64,000 nucleotides of DNA from Brienomyrus brachyistius (taxonomy: Eukaryota; Chordata; Actinopteri; Osteoglossiformes; Mormyridae): NCBI RefSeq assembly GCF_023856365.1, contig NC_064533.1:35574118-35638117 (forward strand), in the 5' to 3' direction. Shown piece after piece: positions 28,401 through 39,000 of this stretch (positions are counted from its first letter, which is position 1; each line of letters starts with the position of its first letter). Under the pieces are notes generated by a model. The model searched no databases and had not been told where the DNA came from. It saw only the letters and a program-made list of their open reading frames with translations. The translations under genes were made by a program, and so were the position numbers.

Positions 28401-31400
28401 TGAGCCCGGCAGGTGGGTCTGCGCACGAGCTGGGAGACGGAGAAGGGGTCTGCCTTGCCCAGTAAACGCTTGGGTTTTTTTATGGAAACATCAGTGTTGG
28501 TAAGCTGGCGATTTTCACTGATACATGTAATGCAGAAATCTCATCAGAATTGCACTGTTTTATGGGGGATTTAGAAGGTTAATATTCCGAATGAGGTTAA
28601 CATGAAGGTCCAGGACGCTCTGCTTATTCCTCATGTGCCCTAGGTGCTGCCATTGGTGTCCCACTTACTGAGGAGGCGGCTGTGGTCTGCATGGTAAAGG
28701 ACCTTCTCCAGGAGCTCACCCCGCTAGCGACCGCTTACGCCAGAGCCAGAGGTGACCTCTCCCTCCAACCTGAGACCCCCGTGCTGCCCAACATCGCATC
28801 CAAAATCATCCGTGTGAAATGGATGCAATCCTGGAATAAATACAATCCTTAGGCTTGTATGACTGACACTTGCATGATTTGAAGGAATCTAAGCTAGAAA
28901 ATTGTCGTCTGTCTCTGTCTGTCTCTGTCTGTCTCTGTCTGTCTCTGTCTGTCTCTGTCTGTCTCTGTCTGTCTCTGTGTCTGTCTCTGTGTCTGTCTCT
29001 GTGTCTGTCTCTGTGTCTGTCTCTGTGTCTGATTTTTCTTCCGTCAGGGTCTGACCGAATGTCCTCGTTTGGGGATTTCATCGCTCTGTCTGACATCTGT
29101 GATGTTCCAACAGCTAAGATTATCTCTAGAGAGGCAAGTCCCATCTTACTAGAGTGAGGGGTATTGGCTTGGCTGTTCATGTCTAACCGTCAATAATGTT
29201 AATCGACTTAAACTCAGAACTGGGGGAATTTACAAAAGGCTAATGTAATTGGGAAAATTGACAGTATTCAGCAATTATATTGATGTCTTAACTTTTAGTA
29301 GTAAAAACAGGAGCATAATTCTGTTTATGCTTTCCAAGAAGTGTTAGCTTTTAGTAATAATAATCCATTTATTATTTTAAAGAATTTCCAGCAAATGTAA
29401 AAGTTAAAATAGTGTTGAAATGAATCGCTGAGATTCTGTAGAACACTGCAGGTTTCCGATGGGATAATCGCCCCCGGCTACGAAGAAGCAGCGCTGAAAA
29501 TCCTCGCTAAGAAAAAAAATGGCAACTACTGTGTGCTGCAGGTGAGGGGCTGAAGTGACTGGGGCGTTTGGACGCGTCCACAGATAATCAGCTTGTGCTT
29601 CACCAGTCTCAGGGGCTCCAGTGTTAGGGTCATATTCTCACTTGGCTGAATTCAACAAATCACGGTCAAACCAAATTTCACTGAATGTTTGTCTGCAGAG
29701 GAATTACTTTTGCCATGCTAGCTGCATTTATGGGCGGGGCTCTGTTGTGAAGGGCGGGGCTCTGTTGTGAAGGGCGGGGCTCTGTTGTGAAGGGCGGCTG
29801 AATTAATTCCGAGAAGACCCCAGCGCAGTCCTCCCCCAATAACCGTGGCTTTTTCAGATGGACCCAGAGTACGAGCCCGACGAGAGTGAAGTGCGCGTGC
29901 TCTTTGGCCTGCACCTCAAGCAGAAGAGGAATGGGGCGTCGATTGACGCCAGCCTCTTCAACAATGTCGTCTCCAAGGGCGCGGTGGGTGGAAAGCACGC
30001 TCGCCATTTTAGGAGCAGAATAGTTTCATAGTGCTCTTCAGTTATTTTCAATGAAAGTTTTTCCTTTTAATTGAAATCAGACTGTCGGTGCCCTTTCCTC
30101 CATAGTAATAAAGGTGCAAAGCATTCTTGATAAACGATGTAGGTCAAACAGTTAAGAAAATGTCCTTTATTTCAGCTGTCAGAGTCGGCCCTGAGGGACC
30201 TGACAGTGGCAACTGTAGCAGTGAAGTACACCCAGTCAAATTCTGTATGCTATGCTAAAGACGGCCAGGTAACCTTGAGACGACACACAGTAAAAACAAG
30301 AGCTTGGAAGTATGGCGTGGCTGAATATTGTAGTTACTGACACTGATAATGGGACGACCCGCTCTCCTTTTTCTTTTGGTAAGGTCATTGGCATTGGGGC
30401 AGGGCAACAGTCACGCATCCACTGCACTCGATTGGCTGGAGACAAAGCCAATAACTGGTGGCTTAGGCATCACCCTAGAGTGCTGTCTATGAAGTTCAAG
30501 AGTGGAGTGAAGCGGGCTGAGATGGCCAATGCCATTGACCAGTATGTGAGTGGGACCATTGGAGAGGTAAGACCCTACCCTAAGTCGGGAGACTTTTCAC
30601 ATCTAAATACTTATCTGAGTTTGGACAGATGTTTGTGCCTGAACTCTGTGACCGTTTTGATTTTCGGTGTGTTGCTGCACCAGGGCCCAGACTTGGCTTT
30701 GTGGAAGAGCCTTTTTGAGGAGGTACCAGAGCCACTTTCCGATACTGAACGCAAGACCTGGATCAGCACCCTGCAAGCCGTGGCCCTCAGCTCTGATGCT
30801 TTCTTCCCTTTCCGAGACAACGTGGACCGTGCCAGACAGGTACGGCTCGGCCTTCTCTCAGCCTTTTTCCTTAGTTAACCCGACGGCAGCGTCGTCTGCG
30901 ATGCCGCGTATCTTTCTTGTGTGTTTCAGTTCATAACTTGCTGAAATCTTATTGTAAAAACATGAACAAAACGCTGACTAAATCCGTAATCTGTCTCTTT
31001 TCAAAACGTCAATTGTCTGAAGTATTAAAGTTTTTTAAATTAGGTTAAATTGGCAAAAAAGTAAACCATGTCACCTTTGTTTTACCAGCATCGGGGGCGT
31101 GTAGTGCCACCCTCACCTTGAAGATCGCTATTCGCATTCTAAATAGCCGCACTTCCGCATATTCAAATCGCATTCTCATGGTAATTAGATGAACAACACA
31201 AACGGTGAAACGCGATGCAGGTGCATCGCCATCAGCGCCATGAAAAGGGGGGGGGGATGTGGCCAGGTGTGAATGGCTCATGCATACACATGGGAGCTCC
31301 TACATATTCAATGGCAGGAGCCCAGAAATAGTGACATGAGTTTTTGGTTTTTCTTATTTATCCAACTGAATGTCACACCATTTAGTCATCTTCATGTAGC

Positions 31401-31859
31401 CAAGACTTTTGTGATCAGATATCTGGGATCAAAACAGACTGCCACCATTGCTTACTATGTACTTTTATAATGTTTCTGCAAGTGTTCCAAACTGCATTTT
31501 GCAATGTCTATACTTTATTACTCAAATTGCAAACTTCACATAAATCTGACATATTTACAAACTACACTAAGATTAAGACGAGTTTAATGCCGAAACAAAT
31601 GTATTAGAAATAAACTTAATTCAAATTATGATATTGAATGAAATGTGTTCCCTACCCCTCGGCCCCAGTGGGTTCGGTACTTAACGGGGAAGCAGCACTG
31701 CACTGTAAATGCACTGTAAATTCCTTCCTTCCTATCTAGAGTGGAGTGGAATACATTGCAGCGCCCTCTGGCTCCACTGCTGACCAGGTGGTCATTGATG
31801 CCTGCAAAGAGTTGGGCATCACCCTGGTTCATACCAACTTGCGCCTCTTCCACCACTGA
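22425..31859 (+). CDS. atic: Bifunctional purine biosynthesis protein ATIC (AICAR transformylase / IMP cyclohydrolase)
   Basis: Fifteen coding exons: 22425-22443, 23130-23256, 23618-23761, 24914-25002, 25225-25376, 27536-27692, 28287-28412, 28644-28751, 29048-29133, 29452-29541, 29858-29983, 30176-30268, 30384-30566, 30684-30839 and 31740-31859. Together they encode 591 aa, one fewer than human. The enzyme makes the last two steps to IMP in the cytosol: formyl transfer from 10-formyl-tetrahydrofolate to AICAR, then ring closure. The IMP cyclohydrolase domain is about residues 1-199, with the RVKTLHP loop holding Lys66. The transformylase domain is 200-591, with catalytic Lys266-His267 in SFKHVSPAG. 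The C terminus is LRLFHH. The start ATG has a good context (GCCATGG). All junctions keep phase. Intron 9 has a GC donor. Confidence 0.97.
25682..25704. repeat. poly-T tract in atic intron 5
   Basis: A T-run of about 20 bases lies about 90 bp before a DNA transposon in atic intron 5. Similar T-runs occur at about 26479-26500 (inside that element) and 32757-32783 (between atic and fn1). Confidence 0.85.
25796..26923. mobile_element. Non-autonomous hAT-like DNA transposon, 1,128 bp, in atic intron 5
   Basis: The ends TAGGCCTGTCACGATAA (left) and TTATTGCGACAGGCCTA (right) are terminal inverted repeats with one mismatch. They are flanked by a perfect 8-bp direct duplication, AACAATAC, at 25788-25795 and 26924-26931. 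An 8-bp target duplication is typical of hAT-superfamily elements. No transposase ORF is present, so it is non-autonomous. It makes up about half of the 2.16-kb intron. A block at about 26455-26790 with GGGAGCCGGCTC and AGAGCCGG repeats may be a second, nested element. Confidence 0.88.
28900..29032 (+). repeat. CTGT/CTCTGT minisatellite in atic intron 8
   Basis: About 130 bp of CTGTCTGTCTCTGT-type units (periods 12 then 10-12) end about 15 bp before the exon 9 acceptor at 29047. The tract is all pyrimidine plus G, so it merges with the polypyrimidine region of that acceptor. ORFs on either strand here are repeat products. Confidence 0.9.
29134..29451 (+). other. GC-AG intron 9 of atic
   Basis: Exon 9 ends ATCTCTAGAGAG and the next bases are GCAAGT, so the donor is GC, in the strong context GAG|GCAAGT. 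The acceptor is ACTGCAG at 29451. No GT donor nearby restores the reading frame, and the joined protein reads ISREVSDG, as in other ATIC proteins. GC-AG introns are a known minor class, about one percent of vertebrate introns. Confidence 0.88.
29731..29797 (+). repeat. 20-bp tandem repeat with GC boxes in atic intron 10
   Basis: Three full copies and one partial copy of a 20-bp unit, AGGGCGGGGCTCTGTTGTGA, in the 60 bp before the exon 11 acceptor region. Each copy holds a GGGCGGGGC GC-box word. Confidence 0.92.
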
Positions 31860-31989
31860 AGGCTTGCAAAGCGCTTATTACACCCCGGCCCCCCTTCTTT
31901 GGTCACACATGGTACATTCCTCTGTATTCCATTGCTTCTCTATGCAAGGCTTCCATGTTCAGCATCTTCATGGTTGTTTAAAGGTCAAA

Positions 31990-31995
31990 AATAAA
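31990..31995 (+). terminator. atic polyadenylation signal
   Basis: AATAAA lies 131 bp after the atic stop codon and is followed by T/GT-rich sequence (ACATTTTGTGG, then CTTTTGTTTGTCGG). It is the first signal after the stop and gives a short 3' UTR. Confidence 0.7.
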
Positions 31996-32749
31996 GTGAC
32001 ATTTTGTGGATATCGGCCCCCCTTTTGTTTGTCGGTTCTGACAGTCTTGACATTTGCATTTGTCTTGCTATTGGGTGTGGAGTTTGTCCTCTAGCCACGG
32101 TTCCATTTCACCTCATATTTACAGTAATCCTGATCTTTATGGAAGGTGGTGCCTTCTGAAACTTGAGAAATTTAGGGCTGCTTCATTCTTCTGCATATGT
32201 GCTAGTGGGCGTTTCTGCTCGAACGTTTATGACACGTTTCACATCATCGTGCCCCTCGACGGATGAATGCCTGCTATGCTGCGAATTTGTGTCCGTGCGG
32301 CAGTGCACGCGTAGCTCTGGACACACTGCGCATGATTGATTCACTAACGTGCCCTTTAAATACCAATGTGGGTGCTTGTCACGAGCACTGGGTTCATTTG
32401 CAAACCCTACAGACTATTTACAAGGTAATAAAACTGTTACATACATGTCAGTGTGTGTGCAGACTGGTCTCACATTTCACGCCAGCTAGCTGACCAAAGC
32501 TGGCTACCCTGTGAGCTGGCTCTTAATTTGTAAAACAAACGGGCACAAACCTCACTGCCGTGGTACACATACAGGGGATATCACAGTTTATAATATCTTT
32601 AAGAAAAATATCAATTCAACACGTTGTGCACTTGTGCAAAGTACGTGGCCTGACTGGAGAAGTATGAACATTTCTGTGTAGGCGCACAGAGTGGCTACAT
32701 GAGTGCAGCACTTCTGCACAGAAGTATGAACCAGCCTTTACTGTGCTGA

Positions 32750-32783
<34 letters not shown>

Positions 32784-33170
32784 CTTTTCTGTCTAGTGCA
32801 GCAGTGTTAGTTACAGGGTGGGATTTCCCTGTTGTCCTTTCTAGGCCATCACTGTACTAACATGCTTCAAATGACCGCCTGTAATCTAGGGGTCGAGTGA
32901 GTGGAGGGGGCCCTGATCCCCTCAAGGATACAGAATTTCTGAATGGTGAATGTTCACTTATTAAAACCACTTCACATTTTCTTAAGTAACAGGAATTATA
33001 ACTTTAATTACAAGAAGTAGCTCTGCTATCACGGGGTATAAATGCCTAAACATTGTCCTGTTTGAGGCTGGAAACATTAGCAGATTCAGACAGTAGTCAA
33101 AGACAAGTTTAATATACAAGTACTCATTAGTATTAATTTATGATAAGCCCCTTTCTGGTGAATGTTTGTG
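31996..33170. other. convergent spacer between atic and fn1
   Basis: About 1.2 kb between the likely poly(A) sites of two convergent genes. It holds a T-run of about 26 bases (32757-32783) and otherwise nothing recognised. The short ORFs have no family resemblance. Confidence 0.6.
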
Positions 33171-33174
33171 AAAC

Positions 33175-33180
33175 TTTATT
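33175..33180 (-). terminator. candidate fn1 polyadenylation signal
   Basis: TTTATT on the plus strand, AATAAA on the fn1 strand, about 770 nt after the fn1 stop at 33951. It would give a 3' UTR of about 0.8 kb, reasonable for fibronectin. Other sites further on cannot be excluded. Confidence 0.5.
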
Positions 33181-33950
33181 GAAGATTTTTTTCTTTGTCC
33201 ACAGTATTTAAGATGGCACCTGCAGTATAAAAATAATGTTCAAAAATTGCATCAACAAAAATTAGCAAGAAACGGAAAATGACACGTCGGTCAAGGTCAG
33301 CATTTGTAAATGCCAGTCACTGCAGCAGTGCCAACCCCTCGAGATAGATGTGGGCACACTGGAATACATCTTCGCCCACTGGCTACAGCACCACTTCCTT
33401 CAGGGCCCATGTGCTTCTTATAAGCATGAGAAATATCATCACCACTAGTAATTGGTAGCTTTAAGGGTCATTTAAAATATCCAGTCACTCAAAATAACAT
33501 TGTAAGGCACATACAACAAGGGTTAGGGCCTGGCTTTGATCCTCTGCCCTTCTGTGGTCTGTGGACACAGAGCAGGACGGCCCCCTTTTTAATAACATAA
33601 CCACATTAGAGCTGGTGAGTAGAGGGACAGTTTAATCAATGTCTGTTGGATTTCTCTAACAAATTCAAGTTCTTCCATAAATGTGGGTCTTGATCCTAAG
33701 GGGACCACTTTCTAGAACGGTGTTGGGAATGTTTTTTTTCATTGACCGTTAAAGTGTCTCAAAGGGCAGAGAAGTGGGGATTACAGGCAGGGTGAAGCGA
33801 GCTTGCTGCAGTGCTAGTTTAGGAGGTGTGAGGTGGAGAAGCAGCCGGACATTAGCTGGGACCCTGATCGGAAGCAGGAAGTTAAGGGGTGAGGTTATTG
33901 GGTGGTTGGCCTGCCTCTTTGTCATGGGTGTGGGGGCTGGAGGCCGGCTC

Positions 33951-36068
33951 TCACTCCCGCGGGTTCTGAGGGGCGTGTGCGTCTGCAAGGAGCTCCGGTC
34001 TGAGGCATTCTATAGGACACTGGATGTTCTGTAGGGTGAAAGATGACACCAGCAACTCGCCATTATCCATCAGCCTGGCTTTCTCTCCACATCTCACAAG
34101 GACAAACGTTTGTAGTTGTTCACTGACTGGCCTCATATTTTTAAATACTTTTAAATACTTCTCAAAATACTTCTCATGTATGAATATTTTTTTCATTCAT
34201 AGCCAGGGACTTTCACGGCAAAATTAAAGATCAAACTGTGTCACTGTACCTACAAAGGACCCTGTTTTATACCACTCAAGACTGGTTGTTTGTTCATCTT
34301 AAAGCGCAAAATTTAAATTTTAACAATTGCATATTTGATTTCAAATTGTATTTTGTGCATTTTCATAGATATATTAAGCAAGTTCTGTAACATTCAAATG
34401 TGTAACAAATACAGATGTACAGGTCAGTAAAGGTAAGTAAATCATCCATCCATCCATCCATCCATCACTGCTTATTATGCACAGGGTCGTGATTAATCTG
34501 GAGCCTGTCTCATCATACAGGGAACACCATGGATGGCATGTCAGTGATTCTGAAAGACAGGTTAAAGAAATGATCTACACTCTAATCTGTAGGTGGCTGC
34601 GGACTCACCACTTTGCGCGGGATGTTGTGGCCGTATCGCTCAAAGGCGTTGGGGTGTACAGGGTGAGCGTCCATACCCACCTCGCTCCCCGGCCGTCGGC
34701 AGTTCTCACAGCGCCAGCCCTTGGGGAATTGTGACATGGGTGACATGCGCACAGTGAGGCCAACACATACGACTCATTACAGCAAACACTGTTACATGCG
34801 AGTACCAGGATCATTGCTTCCTGTACACCCGGGCAGAAATGCAAACCAGCTACAAAGTGGGCTCGCGTGTACACAACCATAAGCCGCCGTGACACTGCAG
34901 ACCAGTGTCTCTATGAGGCACCTTACCTGCTGTCCACCGTAGCAGGTACAGGTGCAAATGGCTCCCAGGTACTCTTTCTGCCACTGGTTCCCGACGTGGT
35001 ACATTTTTCCATCATCGTAGCAAGTGGACTCATCTACATAAATATGCAAAAGTTTACCGTGAAACACCCACAACTAAATAAAATACTAATAATACATGTT
35101 GATCCAGTTGTCAGTAAAGGTTTATCCAGTATGGTCATTGTTAATATAAAGACAGTCTTACGAGACCAGATCATAGAAGCATATAGTTCACTGATACACA
35201 CACTGAAGACAAAGTGCAAAGACACGACACATTGCAAACTAAACTGTGCAAACATAAGAGGACTTTAAAACAATAACAACAACAATGCTGGATAAACTAC
35301 ATAAAATATATTAAAGTAAATGTCATCATTGACAGTAAACAACCTGCGGAGAGAAAGCACACGTTGCTTTGATTAGGACCGGCCTGGGCTGTCACTCACG
35401 TGGCTCACACTTGAACTCGCCCTTGCCGTTGCCCAGGCAGGTGCAGCTCATCATGTGGCCGTTCTCAGCGTGCCGATCCCACTTCTCGCCAATGCGATAG
35501 TTGTTACCGTTGTCGTGGCACCACTCTGATCGGGGCAGTGTGCAAAAAACGGTGAGGGCATTTTCAGCCTGATGGAAAACCCCTCACTCCACAGAATGGG
35601 TCACCTTTACACACACTATTTACAACACACCTTGTTAACATTAACAGTTATTTTCTTTTTGTCGTATTTTGGTATTCATAAATATGGATGGCTAGGGTGG
35701 TTCTTCATTTTTGTTAAAATGAATGTCTATTCAGAACTGAGACATTAAACTCTTCACTGTAACAAATCCCAGTACTTCTGCATCTTTTACTCTGCATAAG
35801 TAATAGCTTCCCAGCTTCCCCAACTCTTCCCGGTCGTGTTCGGAGCTAAACACAAACACACACGTGAAGACTGCCCGTGCCAGGTGACGGAAAGCGCGTG
35901 ACTCACTGGAGGAATCGCATCGGAAGTGGCCGCTACCGAGGCCCAGGCATGTGCACCAGAGTTTGAAGCCCGTGTCGGACATGCGCTCCCACTCAGCGCC
36001 CACCTCGTAGGCGGCGCTAGTGAAAGTGTCGTAGCACATGTCCCTGTCGGCAGGTAGGACCCCTGGGA
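33951..36068 (-). CDS. fn1: fn1 exons 42-46: FNI 10-12 and dimerisation tail
   Basis: Exons: 35907-36068 (linker, FNI 10), 35400-35525 (FNI 11), 34927-35033 and 34609-34719 (FNI 12 split between two exons, then a linker), and 33951-34028 (tail). FNI 10 reads [18 protein letters not shown] and FNI 11 [13 protein letters not shown], nearly as in mammals. FNI 12 ends [15 protein letters not shown]. The last exon encodes [20 protein letters not shown] and ends QNPRE. Its two cysteines, CPIEC, form the interchain disulfides of the fibronectin dimer. This block is the C-terminal fibrin-binding region. Confidence 0.95.
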
Positions 36069-39000
36069 CTGTGCGTAAGGGAGAAGACACCCGTTTCAAA
36101 CTGATTTAAGTAGGAACCGTATGAAACCAAAAAGAAAGAACAGCACTTCCACTATAAGGGGGGGCATTTAAATCAGATTTCATGAATGACCCAACAATAA
36201 CAATGCATTATGTAATAATGCCGCATTATGTAATGACGACAAAATGTAGCAAATGTATAGACTACATTATAATTTTATATTGCAACATCACCCTATTCTT
36301 ATTATCATCATTATCACCTTTCAGTTTATTACATTCTGTGGCATGATGCGGCATTATTGTAAAATGAGTTGGTACAGATCTGTTACAAAAACAAGCTGAT
36401 GATCTGCTGTGTGCATTTACCCGCATGGCCTACAGTAACGGTTTCATCCAGCACTTTCTCCCGACCGGAGCCCTTCATAGCCTCCACGAGGATGTTGTAG
36501 GACGCCCCGGACGTCAGGCCGATGAGGGTGGCACTGGTGGCACTTCCGGGCAGTTGGGCCTGAATTACAGGGATTTCAGTATCATACAAGCACTGCAGAG
36601 GGCTGGGGGTAGAACTAACTGCACAGTGATCTTTAACATTTTGTTCTCTCTTCAACTGGAGCAGCCAAGGTTGAACTGATGTTAGGATGGATATATTTAT
36701 AGTCAAATTCCTGTTTGTTGTACTGATTAAACCCACAAAGCTGGAAGAGTGGAATAGTTGATGATGTATCCGATGCTGCTCTAAGATCAAGACAACACTC
36801 GCCCTGGCTGTGAATCATAGCATTACATCACTGCATATTAATAACAGAATGCTATTTTATTATTTTAGTCTGTAACAGAGTTGCAGATTGATTTCACCTC
36901 CAACTCATCAAATTACAATGGTTTCTAAATTAAGACAGTTACCCCTTTTTTCCTACACCCCCGCCTCCCCACCAACACTGATCAGGATAAACATGTGGGA
37001 AACGGATGGATGCTCTCTGAAAGAGGAGAGCTCAGACTGTGTTTGTGTGGCTGTGCGTCACTGTGTGGCTGTACATCCCTATGTGGCTGTGCGTCCCTGT
37101 GTGGCTCTGTGTCCTCGTGTGGCTGTGCGTCCCTGTGTGGCTCTGTGTCCCTGTGAGGCTGTACATCCCTGTGTGGTTCTGCGTCCCTGTGTGACTGTGT
37201 GTCCCTGTGTAGTTCTGTGTCCCTGTGTGGCTCTGTGTCCCTGAGTGGCTCTGTGTCCCTGTGAGGCTCTGCGTCCCTGTGTGGCTCTGTGTCCCTGTGA
37301 GGCTCTGTGTCCCTGTGAGGCTCTGTGTTCCTGTGTGGCTCTGCGTCCCTGTGAGGCTATATGTCCCTATGTGGCTCTGTGTCCCTGTGAGGCTCTGCGT
37401 CCCTGTGTGGCTCTGTGTATTTTTACCTGGATCTGCTCGTTATGGTCGGTGACAGGGCACCAAGACACCACGTAACTGGAGCTGTGCTGCAGGGGGCTCC
37501 AGGAAATGGTGGTCTGGGTCTGGGCTTCCTGGAATCTGGTCCTGTTACTTGGGAAGCCTGGGAAGGTTACCTCGTTCACCCAGACCACAGGCCTCTGTGC
37601 CCCGTTGGGGAAATACACGAGGGGCTCGCGGGGGCGCTGCCTATGGCCCAGGTTCTGGTCCTCCGTGTAAATGCGCTGACCTCCTTGGTCTGGCCTATTG
37701 AGGCCACCATTGCCCACCACGTTTGGACGGCTGTCCTCGGGCACGTCCAAAATACCAGGTCTTGGATGGTTGGGCACCGGGAGCTGAGACACTGGGATCG
37801 ATGGATCCGGCTCTGTTTGGAAAACATGTCAGGAGCAAACATAGTGTAGGTATCTGTGTTAGCTGGTGCGGCCGGAAAGGCCTTGAATGCAGGACCCAGT
37901 TTTCACTGCTGGAGGTACGACACAGATGCTGCATAGTTTGACACCGTTTTCCTTAGAAAACTTTTACAAACCAGATTATGAAAGGCTACAAGCATTTGAA
38001 GGGCAAATCAGTCTCAGGAAGTGATTTGGATAGCTTGCTAGGAGGACACCTAGAGGTTATAATGTAAAATTCAGATACTGTAATGCAGCTTTAGCATACA
38101 GCTGCAGCTCGCACACAAAACTCATGCATCAAGCAAAAACTCTTTCGCCAGGATCTAGCCTGAAAAAGTGAAATCATGGTTGTGTACTTACGTGTTCTGG
38201 CTTTGCCCACCAGCGGTGTGCTTTGCTGGGTGTCCTGTACAGCTGTGATACTAATGATGTACTCCGTACCTGACCTCAGACCTACACACACAGACACACA
38301 GCTATGGGAGTGGCCAGGAACATTCCAGGATCTCTAAAACACGGAGAAGCCAGACTGGTTTAAATGCTGTACTGCGGCTGTGTATATCCAGCGTTTTTAC
38401 CAGTGATGATGGCTGAGTTCATGCCGGCATGGGGGCGGGGTGTGAGTTCCCGGGGGGTTCCACCTGACTCCCAGTAGGAAATGCTGTAACTGGTGATGCG
38501 AGTCTGAGGCGGCTCCCAGGTGAAGGAAATGGAGTCGGGGGTTATAGAAGTGAACTGAATGTTTGTAGGGGACTCCACGTTTGATTTCACTGAAAAAGAA
38601 ATATATATATTGGGCGGAACTGCAGTAGCGTTTTTACTTCCAGTTGGAAAATCTTACTGAGAAAGGCAGTACCCATAGTAAGACATAGGCAAAGGGACAG
38701 TGAAGAGCCTACCTGTGGTGACAGGGATGGTATAAGGATCGCTTCGGGAGTTTCCGTTCAGGGTGTACAGGCGGATTATGTAAGCGGTGCCTGGATGGAG
38801 ACCTGTTGGCGATCAATAGACGGTTTCAAAAAAATAGCTACACAGTGTGTATCCCAGCTTGTGGTGGCAAACCATGTGTGTGACCTTGAGATGAGTTTCA
38901 TTATGCTAGTAAATTATTCTTCCTCCCGGCTCCCTGTCAGACAGTCCATGTTTCTGCTCCCTCTGAGCTCCCTGCCAGACAGTCCATGTTTTTGCTCCCT

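Noticed and set aside
28806..29180. Arg-His-Asp repeat protein on the minus strand and its plus-strand partner
   Set aside because: Product of the CTGT/CTCTGT repeat in atic intron 8, running into atic exon 9.
37225..37475. Open frames on the plus strand reading Cys-Pro-Val-Arg-Leu repeats
   Set aside because: They are translations of the 18-bp minisatellite in fn1 intron 40. The 18-bp period keeps all frames open.
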